Origin: Salipiger profundus
GTDB lineage: Bacteria > Pseudomonadota > Alphaproteobacteria > Rhodobacterales > Rhodobacteraceae
Direction of reading: 5' to 3'
Assembly (NCBI RefSeq): GCF_001969385.1
Contig: NZ_CP014796.1
Location: forward strand, 4,419,501 to 4,483,500
Length of the DNA stretch: 64,000 nt
Under the pieces are notes generated by a model that saw nothing but the letters and a program-made list of their open reading frames with translations, made no database searches and was not told where the DNA came from. Every line of letters starts with the position of its first letter. Position 1 is the first letter of the stretch. The position numbers were made by a program, and so were the translations under genes. Positions 1-10,269 of the stretch are shown piece by piece.

Positions 1-8
1 CCCTTTCT

Positions 9-44
9 GCAACGCGGCGCGCGCCGTACGGCGCGCCGCGTTGC
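9..44 (-). terminator. Strong hairpin downstream of rnj, possible terminator
   Basis: Fourteen-base arms (9-22 and 31-44) are perfect inverted repeats around an 8-base loop, 10 bases past the rnj stop codon. No T-run follows on the minus strand, so it may instead be an RNA-stabilising 3' hairpin. Confidence 0.4.
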
Positions 45-54
45 GCATCAGGGG

Positions 55-1722
55 TCAGCTCAGTCGGCTGATGACAACGGTCACCTCGGGCTTCTTGCCG
101 ATCTCGTTCTGCGAGGTGTTGCGCACGATCCGGCGCAGCCCCTCCTCGAGCTTGTCGTCGTCGGTCAGGGTCTTGTCGCCGGCCCGGCCCATGAACTGGT
201 TGAGATCCTCCTCGAGCACCTCGACCAGCGCCGCGTTGCTGCGCCCGGTCTCGGGCAGGCCCCGCAGCTCGCACCAGGGCTCGCCCAGCGGCTCGTCGTC
301 CTCGTCGAGAATGACCGTCACCAGCACGTGGCCGTTCAGCGCCATCCGGATGCGGTCGCGCACGATGCCATCCAGCGCGCCGATCTGCACGCTGCCGTCG
401 AGGTAGGTGCGCCCCGCCTCGATCCACTCGGCCACCGTGGGAACGTTGCCGCTGAGGTCGATCATCATGCCGTTGACCGCAAGGACACCGGTGCGGCCCT
501 TCTGCTCGGCAAGCTTCACGTGCTGGCGCAGGTGGCGGTGCTCGCCGTGCATCGGCACGACGATCTGCGGCTGAACGATGTCCTGCAGCCGCGCGAGATC
601 CGGTCCGTTGGCGTGCCCCGAGACGTGATACTTGCCGCCCGCGTCATCGACCACGTCGACCCCGCGCTCGGAGAAGTTGTTCATGATCCGGATGACCTCC
701 TTCTCGTTGCCGGGAATGGTCTTGGACGAGAACAGGAAGAGATCGCCCTCCTTCAGCTCGATGCCGTTGTACTTGCCGCGCGACAGCTGCGCGCTCGCGG
801 CACGGCGTTCGCCCTGGCTGCCGGTGACGATCAGCATGAGGTTCTCGCGCGGGATCTCGACGGCCTCTTCCGGGCTCACGACGCGCGGGAAATCGACGAG
901 CACGCCGGTCTCGATCGCGGCCTCGATCATCCGCCGCATGGCGCGGCCCAGCAGGCAGATCGACCGCCCGGCCTTGACGCCCGCGTCGGCCAGCGTCTTC
1001 ACCCGTGCCACGTTCGAGGCAAAGGTCGTGGCCACCACCATCTGCGGCGCTGCCGAAATCAGTTCCTCGATGTTCGGGCCCAGCTCGGATTCCGAGCGGC
1101 CCTCGTGCTCGTTGAAGACGTTGGTGGAGTCGCAGATCATCGCCTTGACGCCCGAAGCCGAGACCTCGGCCCAGAGTTCGGGGTCGAAGGCCTCGCCCAC
1201 CAGCGGCTCGTGGTCGAGCTTGAAATCGCCGGTGTGCACGAGCCGCCCGGCGGGCGTGTCGATGACCAGTGCCGAGCTTTCCGGGATCGAATGCGAGATC
1301 GGCAGGAACCCGACCGTGAACGGCCCCGCGGTCACCGTCTCGGGCCACTTCGAACAGGTCTGCACCGTGTCCTCGGAATAGCCGTATTCCGCGAGCTTCT
1401 GCCGCGCGAGGTTCGCCGTGAAGGCGCGGGCGTAGACCTTGACCCCGAGCCGCTCGAAGCAGTGGCCAACCGCGCCGACGTGGTCCTCGTGGGCGTGGGT
1501 GATGAACACCGCCTCGATCCGGTCGCGGTTCTTCTCCAGCCAGGAGATGTCCGCGAAGATGATGTCGACGCCCGGCGACGTGTCCATGTCCGGAAAGGCC
1601 ACGCCGAGGTCGACGACGATCAGCCGCTCCTCGCCCGGGGCGCCGTAGCCGTAGACATAGCAGTTCATGCCGATCTCGCCGGCCCCCCCGAGGGGGAGAT
1701 AGATGATGCGTTCGTTGCTCAT
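55..1722 (-). CDS. rnj: Ribonuclease J
   Basis: This is a metallo-beta-lactamase/beta-CASP ribonuclease that acts in mRNA decay and rRNA 5'-end processing in the cytoplasm. The zinc-binding motif HAHEDH lies near residue 76, and the beta-CASP and C-terminal RNase J regions follow. The length of 555 aa is normal for the family. The start ATG overlaps the coaX stop by 4 bases (1719-1722), so the two are translationally coupled. It is the last gene of a birA-coaX-rnj series downstream of nuoN, an order I recognise from other Rhodobacterales. Function is confident from the motifs. Confidence 0.95.
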   Translation of the reverse strand: MSNERIIYLPLGGAGEIGMNCYVYGYGAPGEERLIVVDLGVAFPDMDTSPGVDIIFADISWLEKNRDRIEAVFITHAHEDHVGAVGHCFERLGVKVYARAFTANLARQKLAEYGYSEDTVQTCSKWPETVTAGPFTVGFLPISHSIPESSALVIDTPAGRLVHTGDFKLDHEPLVGEAFDPELWAEVSASGVKAMICDSTNVFNEHEGRSESELGPNIEELISAAPQMVVATTFASNVARVKTLADAGVKAGRSICLLGRAMRRMIEAAIETGVLVDFPRVVSPEEAVEIPRENLMLIVTGSQGERRAASAQLSRGKYNGIELKEGDLFLFSSKTIPGNEKEVIRIMNNFSERGVDVVDDAGGKYHVSGHANGPDLARLQDIVQPQIVVPMHGEHRHLRQHVKLAEQKGRTGVLAVNGMMIDLSGNVPTVAEWIEAGRTYLDGSVQIGALDGIVRDRIRMALNGHVLVTVILDEDDEPLGEPWCELRGLPETGRSNAALVEVLEEDLNQFMGRAGDKTLTDDDKLEEGLRRIVRNTSQNEIGKKPEVTVVISRLS

Positions 1723-2498
1723 GCAGCCTCCTGCCGCTTGTTATGTTCGTGGATGACCGTGAGGCCGTGCATGGTCAGCTCATCCACCCATTCGTCGAAC
1801 AGGTCCTCTGCCTGCTGGAAGAGCGGCGCAAGCCCCCCGGTGGAAATAACGCGCATCGGGACGTCCCGTTCAGCCTTGATCCGCGCGCAGATCTCGCGGA
1901 CGAGCCCGACATAGCCCCAGAACACCCCCGACTGCATGCAGGCGACGGTGTTGGTGCCCACCACCTTCTGCGGTTTGGTGATGTCCACATGCGGCAGTGC
2001 AGCGGCGGCGAGGTGCAAAGCCTCGAGGCTCAGGTTCACCCCCGGCGCGATCACGCCACCGACGTAGGCGCCGTCGCTCGCGACCACGTCGAAGGTCGTG
2101 GCGGTGCCGAAGTCGACGACGATCAGGTCGCCGCCATACAGGTCATATCCGGCAACCGTGTTGACCAGCCGGTCGGGCCCGACCTGCGTGCCCGCATCGA
2201 CGCGCACGTCGACCGGCAGCACGCAATCGGGCTTGCCCACCACGTAGGGCCGCGTGCCAAAATAACGGTCCGCCAGCACCCTCAGGTTGAAGACCACTCG
2301 TGGCACCGTCGACGAGATGATCATGTCGGTGATGTCGGCCTCGATCTTGCGGAACTCCATCAGCGTCGAAAGCCAGACGTAATACTGGTCCGCCGTGCGC
2401 TGGTGCTCGGTCGAGGTCCGCCAGGTCGCAAGGAACTTCTCTCCGTCCCAGATCGAAAAGACGGTATTGGTGTTGCCGCAGTCGATCGCCAGAAGCAT
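1719..2498 (-). CDS. coaX: Type III pantothenate kinase
   Basis: CoaX phosphorylates pantothenate, the first step of coenzyme A synthesis. It has the ASKHA-fold signature of the type III enzyme: an N-terminal phosphate loop DCGNTNTVFS at about residues 6-15 and the DFGTATTFD motif in the middle. The 259 aa length is typical. It lies 13 bases downstream of birA on the same strand and overlaps rnj by 4 bases, so these three genes probably share a transcript. Confidence 0.95.
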   Translation of the reverse strand: MLLAIDCGNTNTVFSIWDGEKFLATWRTSTEHQRTADQYYVWLSTLMEFRKIEADITDMIISSTVPRVVFNLRVLADRYFGTRPYVVGKPDCVLPVDVRVDAGTQVGPDRLVNTVAGYDLYGGDLIVVDFGTATTFDVVASDGAYVGGVIAPGVNLSLEALHLAAAALPHVDITKPQKVVGTNTVACMQSGVFWGYVGLVREICARIKAERDVPMRVISTGGLAPLFQQAEDLFDEWVDELTMHGLTVIHEHNKRQEAA

Positions 2499-2511
2499 CG
2501 CCGCCCTCCCC

Positions 2512-3258
2512 TCAGAAAAATACGTCCGCCGCGGCGACGGCCTGCCGGCCCGCCCGGGTCTGCAGCACGAGGTTCCCCGCCTCGTCCACGGTTTCGAAGG
2601 TGCCGGTGATCTCGGCGTTGCCCGTCCGGGCGGTGATCACCTCGCCTAGCCGCGCCGCGCGCGCCAGCCAGGCCTCGCGCAGCGGCGCGAAGCCGTAGGT
2701 GACGAACCGCGCCTCATGCCCCGCGTAGGCCTCGGCCAGCAGGCCCAGAAAACTCTCGGGATCGACATGCACCCCGGTCTCCGAGAGCAGCGACACCGGC
2801 CGCAACGCGCCGGGCTCCACCGTCTCCGCAGCGGGCGCCGACGCGAGGTTCACCCCGATGCCGATTGCCAGATGCGCCACCCCTCGCCGCTGGCCGAGGC
2901 TCTCGAGCAGGATACCCGCCACCTTGCCGCCGTTCAGCAGCACGTCGTTCGGCCACTTGAGAGACAGCCCGTCCACCCGGCCGGTGGCCGCTGCAAAGGC
3001 ATCGTAAAGCGCGAGCGACGCCACGAAGCTGCGCAGCGCCACCACCTGCGGCGCCTCGCGCGGCATCAGCAGCAATGTCGCCGCGAAATTCCCCTGCGGA
3101 TCCGCCCAGGGCCGCCCCCGCCGGCCCCGCCCCGCGATCTGCCGCAGCGCGCAGATCCACTCGGGCCCCGCAAGCGTCCCCGCGAGCCGCGCGGCCTCGG
3201 CGTTGGTGCTGTCCACCTCCGGCAGCACCCGCCGCCCGTATCCTGCCGGCCATCTCAT
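2512..3258 (-). CDS. birA: Biotin--[acetyl-CoA-carboxylase] ligase, no DNA-binding domain
   Basis: This enzyme activates biotin to biotinyl-AMP and attaches it to carboxylases such as AccB and LiuD, which is encoded in this same window. The nucleotide-binding motif GRGRRGRPW lies near residue 42, followed by a central KWPNDVLL motif that belongs to the active site. At 248 aa it lacks the N-terminal helix-turn-helix of E. coli BirA, so it is a monofunctional ligase and not a repressor. It follows a terminator after nuoN and probably starts its own transcript. Confidence 0.93.
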   Translation of the reverse strand: MRWPAGYGRRVLPEVDSTNAEAARLAGTLAGPEWICALRQIAGRGRRGRPWADPQGNFAATLLLMPREAPQVVALRSFVASLALYDAFAAATGRVDGLSLKWPNDVLLNGGKVAGILLESLGQRRGVAHLAIGIGVNLASAPAAETVEPGALRPVSLLSETGVHVDPESFLGLLAEAYAGHEARFVTYGFAPLREAWLARAARLGEVITARTGNAEITGTFETVDEAGNLVLQTRAGRQAVAAADVFF

Positions 3259-3275
3259 TCGATCACGCGCCCTGG

Positions 3276-3326
3276 CATCTTCTGGCCAAAAATATCCCCG
3301 CCGGAGGCCCCGGCGCCGCAGGCGCC
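3276..3326 (-). repeat. Dispersed intergenic repeat, copy 1
   Basis: Read on the minus strand, a short GC hairpin (arms GGCGCC) is followed by CCTCCGGCGGGGATATTTTT and then GGCCAGAAGATG. Five further copies of this layout occur in the window. It lies between nuoN and birA, in the direction of transcription. Confidence 0.75.
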
Positions 3327-3331
3327 GACAC

Positions 3332-3361
3332 GAAAAAAGGCGACGCGCCGGCGGCGCGTCA
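3332..3361 (-). terminator. Intrinsic terminator of the nuo operon
   Basis: On the minus strand GACGCGCC and GGCGCGTC form a perfect 8-bp stem with a 3-base loop, followed after three bases by TTTTTT. It begins about 28 bases after the nuoN stop codon, so it should separate the nuo transcript from birA-coaX-rnj. Confidence 0.8.
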
Positions 3362-3388
3362 CCATCAGATGTTGTCCTGCGGAAAGGA

Positions 3389-4831
3389 TCAGTTGACCAG
3401 CGTCGCGGCCGCCGCCGACGCGGCGCCCTCGACCCCGAAGAGGTTCACCACCCCGGCCACCATGATGATCGCCGAGACCATCAGGAAGCCCCAGAGCACC
3501 GGCGAGCCGCCGGCGTCCAGCGCATCCTCGCGGTCCTCGCCGAAATACATGAAGTAGACGATCCGCAGGTAGTAGTAGGCGCTGATGACAGAAGCGATCA
3601 CGCCGCCCACCGCGAGCCAGACCAGCCCGGCCCCGTAGGCCGCCTGAAGCACGTAGAACTTGCCGAAGAAGCCGACCAGCGGCGGCACGCCCGCGAGCGA
3701 GAACAGCAGCACCAGCATCGCCAGCGCCCGGCCCGGTTCCTTCCTGGAGTACATGCCAAGCGACGCGATGTCGGTCACCGGCTCGCCGTCGCGGCTCATC
3801 GAAAGGATGAAGGCGAAGGTGCCGACGTTCATCGTCACGTAGATCGCCATGTAGACCAGCATCGCCTGCACGCCGAACTGGGTGCCCGCCGCGAGCCCCA
3901 TGAGCGCGTAGCCCATGTGGGTGATCGAGGAGTATGCCATCAGGCGCTTGATGTCGCGCTGGCCGATCGCGGCGATCGAGCCGAGGAACATGGACAGCAG
4001 CGACAGCAGCGCCACGACCTGGCTCCAGTCGGCGACGGCGCCGCCGAAGGCGTCGAACAGCAGCCGCGCGAGCAGGCCCATGGCCGCGACCTTGGGCGCG
4101 GTGGCGAAGAAGGCGGTGACCGGCGTCGGCGAGCCCTCGTAGACGTCCGGCGTCCACATGTGGAACGGTACGGCCGACACCTTGAAGGCAAGGCCCGACA
4201 TCATCATCACGAGACCGATCAGCAGCCCCACCGAGAGGTGCTCTTCGGTGGCCGCGGTGATGATCCCCGAGAACAGCGTGGTCCCCGAGAAGCCGTAGGT
4301 CAGCGAGGCGCCGTAGAGCAGCAGGCCGGACGACAGCGCGCCGAGCACGAAATACTTCAGGCCCGCCTCGGTCGAGCGCTCGTGGTCCCGGCGCAGCGAC
4401 GCCACGACGTAGAGCGCCAGCGACTGCAGCTCGAGCCCCATGTAGAGCGCGATCAGGTCGCCTGCCGACACCATCATCATCATGCCGACGGTGCCCAGCG
4501 TCACAAGGACCGGGTACTCGAAGCGCAGCATGTTGTGGCGGCTCATGTAGCCTTCGGACATCAGCAGCACCGCCGCCGCCGACAGCAGGATCGCCACCTT
4601 GGCGAACCGCGAGAAGGCGTCGTCGATGAACATGCCGTGGAAGGCGACGCGGTCGCCCCCGCCCGAGGCCCCGATCCAGATCGCGACGGCGAAGAACAGG
4701 CCGGCGGTGACCCACACGAGGAGCGACGCCAGCTTGTCCTTGCCGGTGTAGACCGCGCCGACCAGCGCCAGCATGGCGTAGACCGCCAGCACGATCTCCG
4801 GAAGGATGGTGTTCAGATCAGCCGAGATCAT
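3389..4831 (-). CDS. nuoN: NADH-quinone oxidoreductase subunit N
   Basis: NuoN is an antiporter-like proton-pumping subunit of the complex I membrane arm. The 480-aa product is almost entirely hydrophobic, with about 14 predicted membrane helices, and carries the conserved stretch [19 protein letters not shown], whose lysine lies in the proton channel. It is the last nuo gene, 11 bases after nuoM, and is followed by an intrinsic terminator. Confidence 0.96.
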   Translation of the reverse strand: MISADLNTILPEIVLAVYAMLALVGAVYTGKDKLASLLVWVTAGLFFAVAIWIGASGGGDRVAFHGMFIDDAFSRFAKVAILLSAAAVLLMSEGYMSRHNMLRFEYPVLVTLGTVGMMMMVSAGDLIALYMGLELQSLALYVVASLRRDHERSTEAGLKYFVLGALSSGLLLYGASLTYGFSGTTLFSGIITAATEEHLSVGLLIGLVMMMSGLAFKVSAVPFHMWTPDVYEGSPTPVTAFFATAPKVAAMGLLARLLFDAFGGAVADWSQVVALLSLLSMFLGSIAAIGQRDIKRLMAYSSITHMGYALMGLAAGTQFGVQAMLVYMAIYVTMNVGTFAFILSMSRDGEPVTDIASLGMYSRKEPGRALAMLVLLFSLAGVPPLVGFFGKFYVLQAAYGAGLVWLAVGGVIASVISAYYYLRIVYFMYFGEDREDALDAGGSPVLWGFLMVSAIIMVAGVVNLFGVEGAASAAAATLVN

Positions 4832-4842
4832 GTCCCGCCCCC

Positions 4843-6393
4843 TTAATGGTTCGCTTCGGCCACGGTGGGTCCGCCGAGGTCGGCGGCCGCGACGGCCGTG
4901 TCATAGTTTTCCACGAGCGCCTCGACCGAGGGCCCGATGATGTCCAGCGCCGCCGCCGGGTAGACCCCGAGCCAGAGCGTCATCACCACGAGCGGTGCAA
5001 AGATCCACTTTTCGCGCGCGGTCATGTCCTGGATCGTGCGCAGGCTTTCCTTGATGAGGTCGCCCAGCACCACGCGGCGGTAGAGCCACAGCGCGTAGGC
5101 CGCCGAGAAGATCACGCCCGAGGCAGCCACGAAGGCCACCCAGGTGTTGACCTGGAAGATGCCCATGAGCGTCAGGAATTCGCCGATGAACCCGGAGGTG
5201 CCCGGCAGGCCGACGTTCGCCATGGTGAACAGCATGAAGATCAGCGCGTAGGCCGGCATCCGGTTCACGAGGCCGCCGTAGGCGTCGATCTCGCGGGTGT
5301 GCATCCGGTCGTAGATCACGCCGACGCAGAGGAACAGCGCGCCCGAGATGAAGCCGTGGCTCAGCATCTGGAAGATCGCGCCGTCGACGCCCTGCTGGTT
5401 GGCGGCGAAGATGCCCATGGTGACATAGCCCATGTGCGCGACCGACGAGTAGGCGATGAGCTTCTTCATGTCCTCCTGCACCAGCGCGACGAGGCTGGTG
5501 TAGACGATGGCGATGGCCGACAGCCAGAACACCAGCGGCGCCATGATCTCGGAGCCCACCGGGAACATCGGCAGCGAGAAGCGCAGGAAGCCGTAGCCGC
5601 CCATCTTCAGCAGGATCGCCGCCAGCACGACCGAGCCTGCGGTCGGTGCCTGAACGTGGGCGTCGGGCAGCCAGGTGTGCACCGGCCACATCGGCATCTT
5701 GACCGCGAAGCTCGCGAAGAAGGCGAGCCAGAGCATGGTCTGCAGGCCGCCGACGATGTGCACGCCAAGCACCGAGAAGCCGTCGGTGGCGAACTCGTGG
5801 GTCAGCAGCGTCGGGATGTCGGTGGTGCCCGCGTCGGTGTACATCGCGACCATCGCGACCAGCATCAGCACCGAGCCGAGGAAGGTGTAGAGGAAGAACT
5901 TGAAGCTCGCGTAGATCCGGTTCTTGCCGCCCCAGATGCCGATGATCAGGAACATCGGGATCAGGCCGCCCTCGAAGAACAGGTAGAACAGCACGAGGTC
6001 GAGCGCCATGAACACGCCGAGCATCAGCGTTTCAAGCAGCAGAAAGGCGATCATGTATTCCTTCACGCGCGTCTTGACCTGCCAGCTGGCAAGGATCGTG
6101 AGCGGCATCATGAAGGTGGTGAGCATGACGAACAGCACCGAGATGCCGTCGACGCCCATCTTGTAGTTCAGCCCCATGATCCAGCTGCCCTCTTCCACCA
6201 TCTGGAAGCCGGTGTTCGAGCTGTCGAACTGGAAGAGGATGAACAGCGAGATGAGGAAGGTCGCCGAGGTGGCGATCATCGCCAGCCACTTGGCGTTCCG
6301 GTCCGCCGCCGCGTCGCCGCCGCGCAGGAACACCGCGAGGATCAGCGCCGCGAGCGCGGGCAGGAAGGTGACGATGGAGAGCAGGTTGTCCAT
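4843..6393 (-). CDS. nuoM: NADH-quinone oxidoreductase subunit M
   Basis: This is an antiporter-like subunit of complex I, 516 aa with about 14 membrane helices. The conserved segment [19 protein letters not shown] and the following helix with the channel lysine ([10 protein letters not shown]) are present. Its start codon overlaps the nuoL stop codon (TAATG), which indicates translational coupling and matched synthesis of the L and M subunits. Confidence 0.97.
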   Translation of the reverse strand: MDNLLSIVTFLPALAALILAVFLRGGDAAADRNAKWLAMIATSATFLISLFILFQFDSSNTGFQMVEEGSWIMGLNYKMGVDGISVLFVMLTTFMMPLTILASWQVKTRVKEYMIAFLLLETLMLGVFMALDLVLFYLFFEGGLIPMFLIIGIWGGKNRIYASFKFFLYTFLGSVLMLVAMVAMYTDAGTTDIPTLLTHEFATDGFSVLGVHIVGGLQTMLWLAFFASFAVKMPMWPVHTWLPDAHVQAPTAGSVVLAAILLKMGGYGFLRFSLPMFPVGSEIMAPLVFWLSAIAIVYTSLVALVQEDMKKLIAYSSVAHMGYVTMGIFAANQQGVDGAIFQMLSHGFISGALFLCVGVIYDRMHTREIDAYGGLVNRMPAYALIFMLFTMANVGLPGTSGFIGEFLTLMGIFQVNTWVAFVAASGVIFSAAYALWLYRRVVLGDLIKESLRTIQDMTAREKWIFAPLVVMTLWLGVYPAAALDIIGPSVEALVENYDTAVAAADLGGPTVAEANH

Positions 6394-8615
6394 TAGTGGG
6401 CCCCTCCGAGGATCGACATCCAGGTCACCAGGATCGCGATCCCGATCACCATGGCGAAGGCGTAGGTGAAGATGTAGCCGGACTGCGCACGTCCCGCGAG
6501 CTTGGTGAAGAAGGGGATGATCCCCATGGCGACACCGTTGATGCTGCCGTCGATGACGTTGCCGTCACCGCGCTTCCAGAAGAAACGGCCCACCGCCTTG
6601 GCGGGACGCACGAACAGGAAGTCGTAGGCCTCGTCGAAGTACCACTTGTTGAGCAGGAACAGGTACAGCGGACGCTGCTGCTCGGCCAGCTTGCGCGGCA
6701 GAACCGGGTTCACGATGTAGAACCAGTAGGCGACCGCGAAACCGAGAACCATCGCGACGAAGGGCGAGAGCTTCACCCAGATCGGTGCATGGTGCGCGTC
6801 GTCCATGACGGTGTTGTCGGGCGCCATGTAGATCGCGCCGTACTCGAGCCCGGTGGCGGCGTCTGCACCGGCGTGCTGCGCTGCGGCGGTCTCGCCGTGC
6901 TCGCCGCCCATAGCCGACGCCTCGCCGGCGTCCTCCGTGGCGGTGTCGGCCGCGGGGACCTCTTCCGTTGCGGTGTCGGCAGCAGCGGTTTCTTCGCCTT
7001 GGCTTTCTTCGGTCGCAGCCGCGTCGCCATGGTCTTCGGCCGCCGCGGTTTCGGTGCCGTGCCCCTCTTCGCTGGCCTCGGCGTGATGCGCGGGCATTCC
7101 GAAGAAGCTCAGGACCTTGTCGTGGTTCCCGAAGAAGACGCTGTAGAAGACCATCCCCGAGAACACCGCGCCGATGGCAAGCACGCCGAGCGGAATGGTC
7201 ATGACCTTGGGGCTCTCATGCGCGTGTTCGTGAGTGTGCTTGTCGCCGCGCGGCTTGCCGTAGAAAGTGAGGAACATCAGGCGCCAGCTGTAGAAGCTGG
7301 TGAACAGCGCCGCGATGACCAGCATCCAGAAGGCGTAGCCCCCTTGTGTGCCTGCCCAGGCGCTCTCGATGATCGCGTCCTTGGACACGAAGCCCGCGAA
7401 GCCGAACCAGCCGGTGAGCGGAATGCCGACGCCGGTGATGGCAAGCGTGCCGATCATCATCGCCCAGAAGGTGTAGGGCACCTTTTTCCGCAGGCCGCCG
7501 TAGTTCCGCATGTCCTGCTCGTGGTGCATCGCGTGGATGACCGAGCCCGCGCCGAGGAACAGCATGGCCTTGAAGAAGGCGTGCGTCAGCAGGTGGAACA
7601 TCGCCACCGGATAGACGCCGACACCCGCGGCCACGAACATGTAGCCGAGCTGCGAACAGGTCGAGTAGGCGATGACGCGCTTGATGTCGTTCTGCACGAG
7701 ACCGACGGTGGCGGCGAAGAACGCCGTGGTGGCGCCGAGGAAGGTGATGAAGGCGGTCGCCTGCGGCGCGAATTCCATCAGCGGCGACATGCGGCACACG
7801 AGGAAGACCCCGGCGGTGACCATGGTCGCGGCGTGGATCAGCGCGGAGACAGGCGTCGGGCCTTCCATCGCGTCCGGCAGCCAGGTGTGCAGGAAAAGCT
7901 GCGCCGATTTGCCCATCGCGCCGATGAACAGCAGGAAGGCAATCAGGTTCGCGGCATTCCACTCGGTCCACAGGAAGGTAAGCTGGGTCTCGGCCAGGCG
8001 CGGGATCTCGTTGAAGATCTGGTCGAACTGGATGCTGTCGGTCAGGTAGAACAGCGCGAAGATCCCGAGTGCGAAGCCGAAGTCGCCGACCCGGTTGACC
8101 ACGAAGGCCTTGATCGCGGCGGCGTTGGCCGAGGGCTTCTTGTAGTAGAAACCGATCAGCAGGTAGGACGCGAGGCCCACGCCCTCCCAGCCGAAGAACA
8201 TCTGCACGAGGTTGTCCGAGGTCACCAGCGCGAGCATCGCGAAGGTGAAGAGCGACAGGTAGGCGAAGAAGCGCGCGCGGTAGGGCGTGTGCTCGAACTG
8301 CGGATCATGCGCCATGTAGCCGAAGCTGTAGAGGTGCACGAGCGCCGACACCGTGGTGACCACGATCAGCATGATCGAGGTCAGCCGGTCGACCCGGATT
8401 GCCCATTCGGTCGAAAGCGTGCCGCTTTCGATGAAGCGGAACAGCGACACGGTGTGCGCGTCGCCCAGCGTCAGGAACACGATCCACGACAGCAGCGCGG
8501 CAAGGAAAAGCAGACCCGTGGTGGTCCATTGCGCGCCCTTCTCGCCCATGAGCTTCCATCCGAAGCCCGCGAGGATGGCGCCCACCAGCGGCGCGAAAAG
8601 AATGATCGTCACCAT
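6393..8615 (-). CDS. nuoL: NADH-quinone oxidoreductase subunit L with long acidic insert
   Basis: NuoL is the distal proton-pumping subunit, with the long lateral helix that runs along the membrane arm. The antiporter motif with [20 protein letters not shown] is present near residue 240. At 740 aa it is longer than the usual 610-700 aa. The extra length is a low-complexity loop at about residues 510-595 rich in Ala, Glu, Asp, Thr and His, with several ATEE/ATED repeats. It sits just before the C-terminal helices that begin around [10 protein letters not shown]. The insert is probably an exposed soluble loop of unknown role. Confidence 0.95.
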   Translation of the reverse strand: MVTIILFAPLVGAILAGFGWKLMGEKGAQWTTTGLLFLAALLSWIVFLTLGDAHTVSLFRFIESGTLSTEWAIRVDRLTSIMLIVVTTVSALVHLYSFGYMAHDPQFEHTPYRARFFAYLSLFTFAMLALVTSDNLVQMFFGWEGVGLASYLLIGFYYKKPSANAAAIKAFVVNRVGDFGFALGIFALFYLTDSIQFDQIFNEIPRLAETQLTFLWTEWNAANLIAFLLFIGAMGKSAQLFLHTWLPDAMEGPTPVSALIHAATMVTAGVFLVCRMSPLMEFAPQATAFITFLGATTAFFAATVGLVQNDIKRVIAYSTCSQLGYMFVAAGVGVYPVAMFHLLTHAFFKAMLFLGAGSVIHAMHHEQDMRNYGGLRKKVPYTFWAMMIGTLAITGVGIPLTGWFGFAGFVSKDAIIESAWAGTQGGYAFWMLVIAALFTSFYSWRLMFLTFYGKPRGDKHTHEHAHESPKVMTIPLGVLAIGAVFSGMVFYSVFFGNHDKVLSFFGMPAHHAEASEEGHGTETAAAEDHGDAAATEESQGEETAAADTATEEVPAADTATEDAGEASAMGGEHGETAAAQHAGADAATGLEYGAIYMAPDNTVMDDAHHAPIWVKLSPFVAMVLGFAVAYWFYIVNPVLPRKLAEQQRPLYLFLLNKWYFDEAYDFLFVRPAKAVGRFFWKRGDGNVIDGSINGVAMGIIPFFTKLAGRAQSGYIFTYAFAMVIGIAILVTWMSILGGAH

Positions 8616-8620
8616 CGGGT

Positions 8621-8926
8621 TCAGCCTTTCATCACGTTGATGTCTTCCACGGCGATGGTGCCGCGGTTGCGGAAGAAGCAGACGAGGATCGCGAGGCCGA
8701 TGGCGGCCTCGGCCGCCGCGACGGTGAGGATGAAGAGTGTGAAGACCTGGCCCGCCAGATCGCCCAGGTAGGACGAGAAGGCGACCATGTTGATGTTCAC
8801 CGACAGCAGGATGAGCTCGAGGCTCATGAGCAGGATGATCACGTTCTTCCGGTTCAGGAAGAGCCCGAAGATGCCGATGACGAACAGCACCGCCGCCACG
8901 GTAAGGTAATGTTCAAGCCCGATCAT
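8621..8926 (-). CDS. nuoK: NADH-quinone oxidoreductase subunit K
   Basis: NuoK is a small three-helix membrane subunit of complex I (homologue of ND4L). The 101-aa product starts [10 protein letters not shown] and carries the conserved membrane glutamates in the second and third helices ([11 protein letters not shown] and [10 protein letters not shown]). The reading frame is open further upstream, but the start at 8926 matches family length and lies at an ATGA overlap with an upstream 33-codon ORF, so I reject the longer 153-aa version. Confidence 0.96.
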   Translation of the reverse strand: MIGLEHYLTVAAVLFVIGIFGLFLNRKNVIILLMSLELILLSVNINMVAFSSYLGDLAGQVFTLFILTVAAAEAAIGLAILVCFFRNRGTIAVEDINVMKG

Positions 8927-9024
8927 TCGCGGTCTCCTTTCCGGCACCCGTGTTGCCGCATCCCGAGGACCACGGGCACGAAGACGCCCGCGAAAAAGAT
9001 GGCTATCCAGCTGGCTATGCTCAT
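8923..9024 (-). CDS. 33-aa single-span membrane peptide between nuoJ and nuoK
   Basis: This short ORF begins [20 protein letters not shown], a single hydrophobic helix, and ends in a charged tail ([11 protein letters not shown]). A good Shine-Dalgarno (AGAGGGA) precedes its ATG, and its TGA overlaps the nuoK ATG (ATGA), so ribosomes finishing it would start nuoK. The position, ribosome site and composition look like a genuine small membrane protein. I know no named family for it. It could be a complex I accessory peptide or only a coupling device for nuoK. Confidence 0.6.
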   Translation of the reverse strand: MSIASWIAIFFAGVFVPVVLGMRQHGCRKGDRE

Positions 9025-9154
9025 CGCTGTCCCTCTTACTGCCCCTGCGGGGCCTCGTTCTTGGTTCGGGCGCGCGTAGCACGCCCTCTGTCTTGTCACC
9101 CGCGCGCAGCCGGCGGGCCGTCGGGAGCGCCGTGGCGCCCCCGGGAGGAGAGGC

Positions 9155-9757
9155 TCAGAGCCCCTGCCCCGGTTTCACGTCGCGCAGCTCCAGCGCCTTG
9201 GCCGGATCGCGATACATCTGTGCCAGCACGTTCTGGCGCTTGACGTCCGAGCGGTGGCGCAGCGTCAGGACGATCGCCCCGATCATCGCGACCAGCAGGA
9301 TCAGGCCGGCAAGCTGGAACAGAAGGAAGTAACGGTCGTAGAGCAGCACCCCGAGCGCGGCGGTGTTCTGCAGGTCCGACGGCGTCGGTGCGGTCATCAG
9401 CTCGGGCGCCATCTCCGACGTTTCCCACGCGCCAAAGGCCATGCCGAGCTGCATCAGCAGCACGATCCCGATCAGCAGCGCCAGCGGCATGTATTTCGCC
9501 ATGCCCGACTTCAGCGCGGCGAAGTCGACGTCGAGCATCATCACCACGAAGAGGAAGAGCACCGCGACGGCACCGACGTAGACGATCACCAGCAGCATCG
9601 CGACGAACTCGGCGCCGAGCAGCACGAAGAGCCCCGCGGAACTGAGGAAGGCGAGGATCAGCCAGAGCACCGAGTGCACCGGGTTGCGGCTGATCACCGT
9701 GAAAAGCCCGCCGATGATGGCGCAAAGAGCGAAGAGGTAGAAGGCGAACACGGTCAT
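9155..9757 (-). CDS. nuoJ: NADH-quinone oxidoreductase subunit J
   Basis: NuoJ is a five-helix membrane subunit of complex I (ND6 homologue) near the quinone channel. The 200-aa product starts [20 protein letters not shown]. It contains the conserved third helix with [17 protein letters not shown], which carries the pi-bulge region and the hinge glycine. Its start overlaps the stop of the upstream CMD-fold gene (ATGA at 9754-9757). Confidence 0.96.
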   Translation of the reverse strand: MTVFAFYLFALCAIIGGLFTVISRNPVHSVLWLILAFLSSAGLFVLLGAEFVAMLLVIVYVGAVAVLFLFVVMMLDVDFAALKSGMAKYMPLALLIGIVLLMQLGMAFGAWETSEMAPELMTAPTPSDLQNTAALGVLLYDRYFLLFQLAGLILLVAMIGAIVLTLRHRSDVKRQNVLAQMYRDPAKALELRDVKPGQGL

Positions 9758-10164
9758 TCTTCGTCATCCTTGTTGTCTTCCATGACGTCGCGCGCAAGCT
9801 CCATGGCGCGGGTCATGGCGGGTATGCCGGCGAAGACCGACATCTGTGCGATCGTCTCGGCGATCTCGTCTTTCGATGCGCCGGCCTCGAGGGCGTGGCG
9901 CACGGTCATGCGCACCGCCGTATCGGCCTGCGCGCCCTGCATCGTCAAGCCCGCGAGCGTCAGCAGCAGACGGGTCTTGGAGTCGAGCCCTTCCTTCGAC
10001 AGCCCCTTGCCGAACCAGAACTCCATGGCGTCCTTCGGCATGGTGGGCCAGAGCTTTTCGAACTCGCGGGGCGAGAAGCTCTCGAGCGCGGGGTTGAACG
10101 CCCGCGCCATCTCCTGGGCCTGCTGCATCATCAGCTCGAACGGGTTCTTGCCGGTGTCGCTCAT
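9754..10164 (-). CDS. Carboxymuconolactone decarboxylase (CMD)-fold protein in nuo operon
   Basis: The 136-aa product has an N-terminal helical segment ([19 protein letters not shown]) and a C-terminal CMD-like domain with [17 protein letters not shown] and [12 protein letters not shown]. It has no cysteines, so it lacks the CxxC of AhpD-type peroxidases and is unlikely to be one. The start at 10164 is chosen because GGGAGACC sits at the right distance, giving [11 protein letters not shown]. It ends in an ATGA overlap with nuoJ, so it is made together with complex I. Its role is unknown. Confidence 0.85.
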   Translation of the reverse strand: MSDTGKNPFELMMQQAQEMARAFNPALESFSPREFEKLWPTMPKDAMEFWFGKGLSKEGLDSKTRLLLTLAGLTMQGAQADTAVRMTVRHALEAGASKDEIAETIAQMSVFAGIPAMTRAMELARDVMEDNKDDEE

Positions 10165-10253
10165 GCGCGGTCTCCCTGCTGCCACGACAGCCCCGGCGCC
10201 CGCGCGGCGGCGCGGCGCTCTGCAAGGGGGGCTGTGTGGCGGGTGGCTGTCAT
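10161..10253 (-). CDS. Possible 30-aa ORF upstream of the CMD gene
   Basis: An ATG at 10253 with AAGGA about six bases upstream opens a 30-codon frame (MTATRHTAPLAERR...), whose TGA overlaps the ATG of the CMD-fold gene. The peptide is basic and has no membrane segment. Position and coupling suggest it may be translated, but composition gives no support, so this is a weak call. Confidence 0.3.
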   Translation of the reverse strand: MTATRHTAPLAERRAAARAPGLSWQQGDRA

Positions 10254-10269
10254 GGCGATCCTTGCAGGC

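Noticed and set aside
8621-9082. A 153-aa version of NuoK with an arginine-rich N-terminal extension
   Set aside because: The extension is the 33-aa ORF read in another frame; family length and the ATGA overlap support 101 aa.
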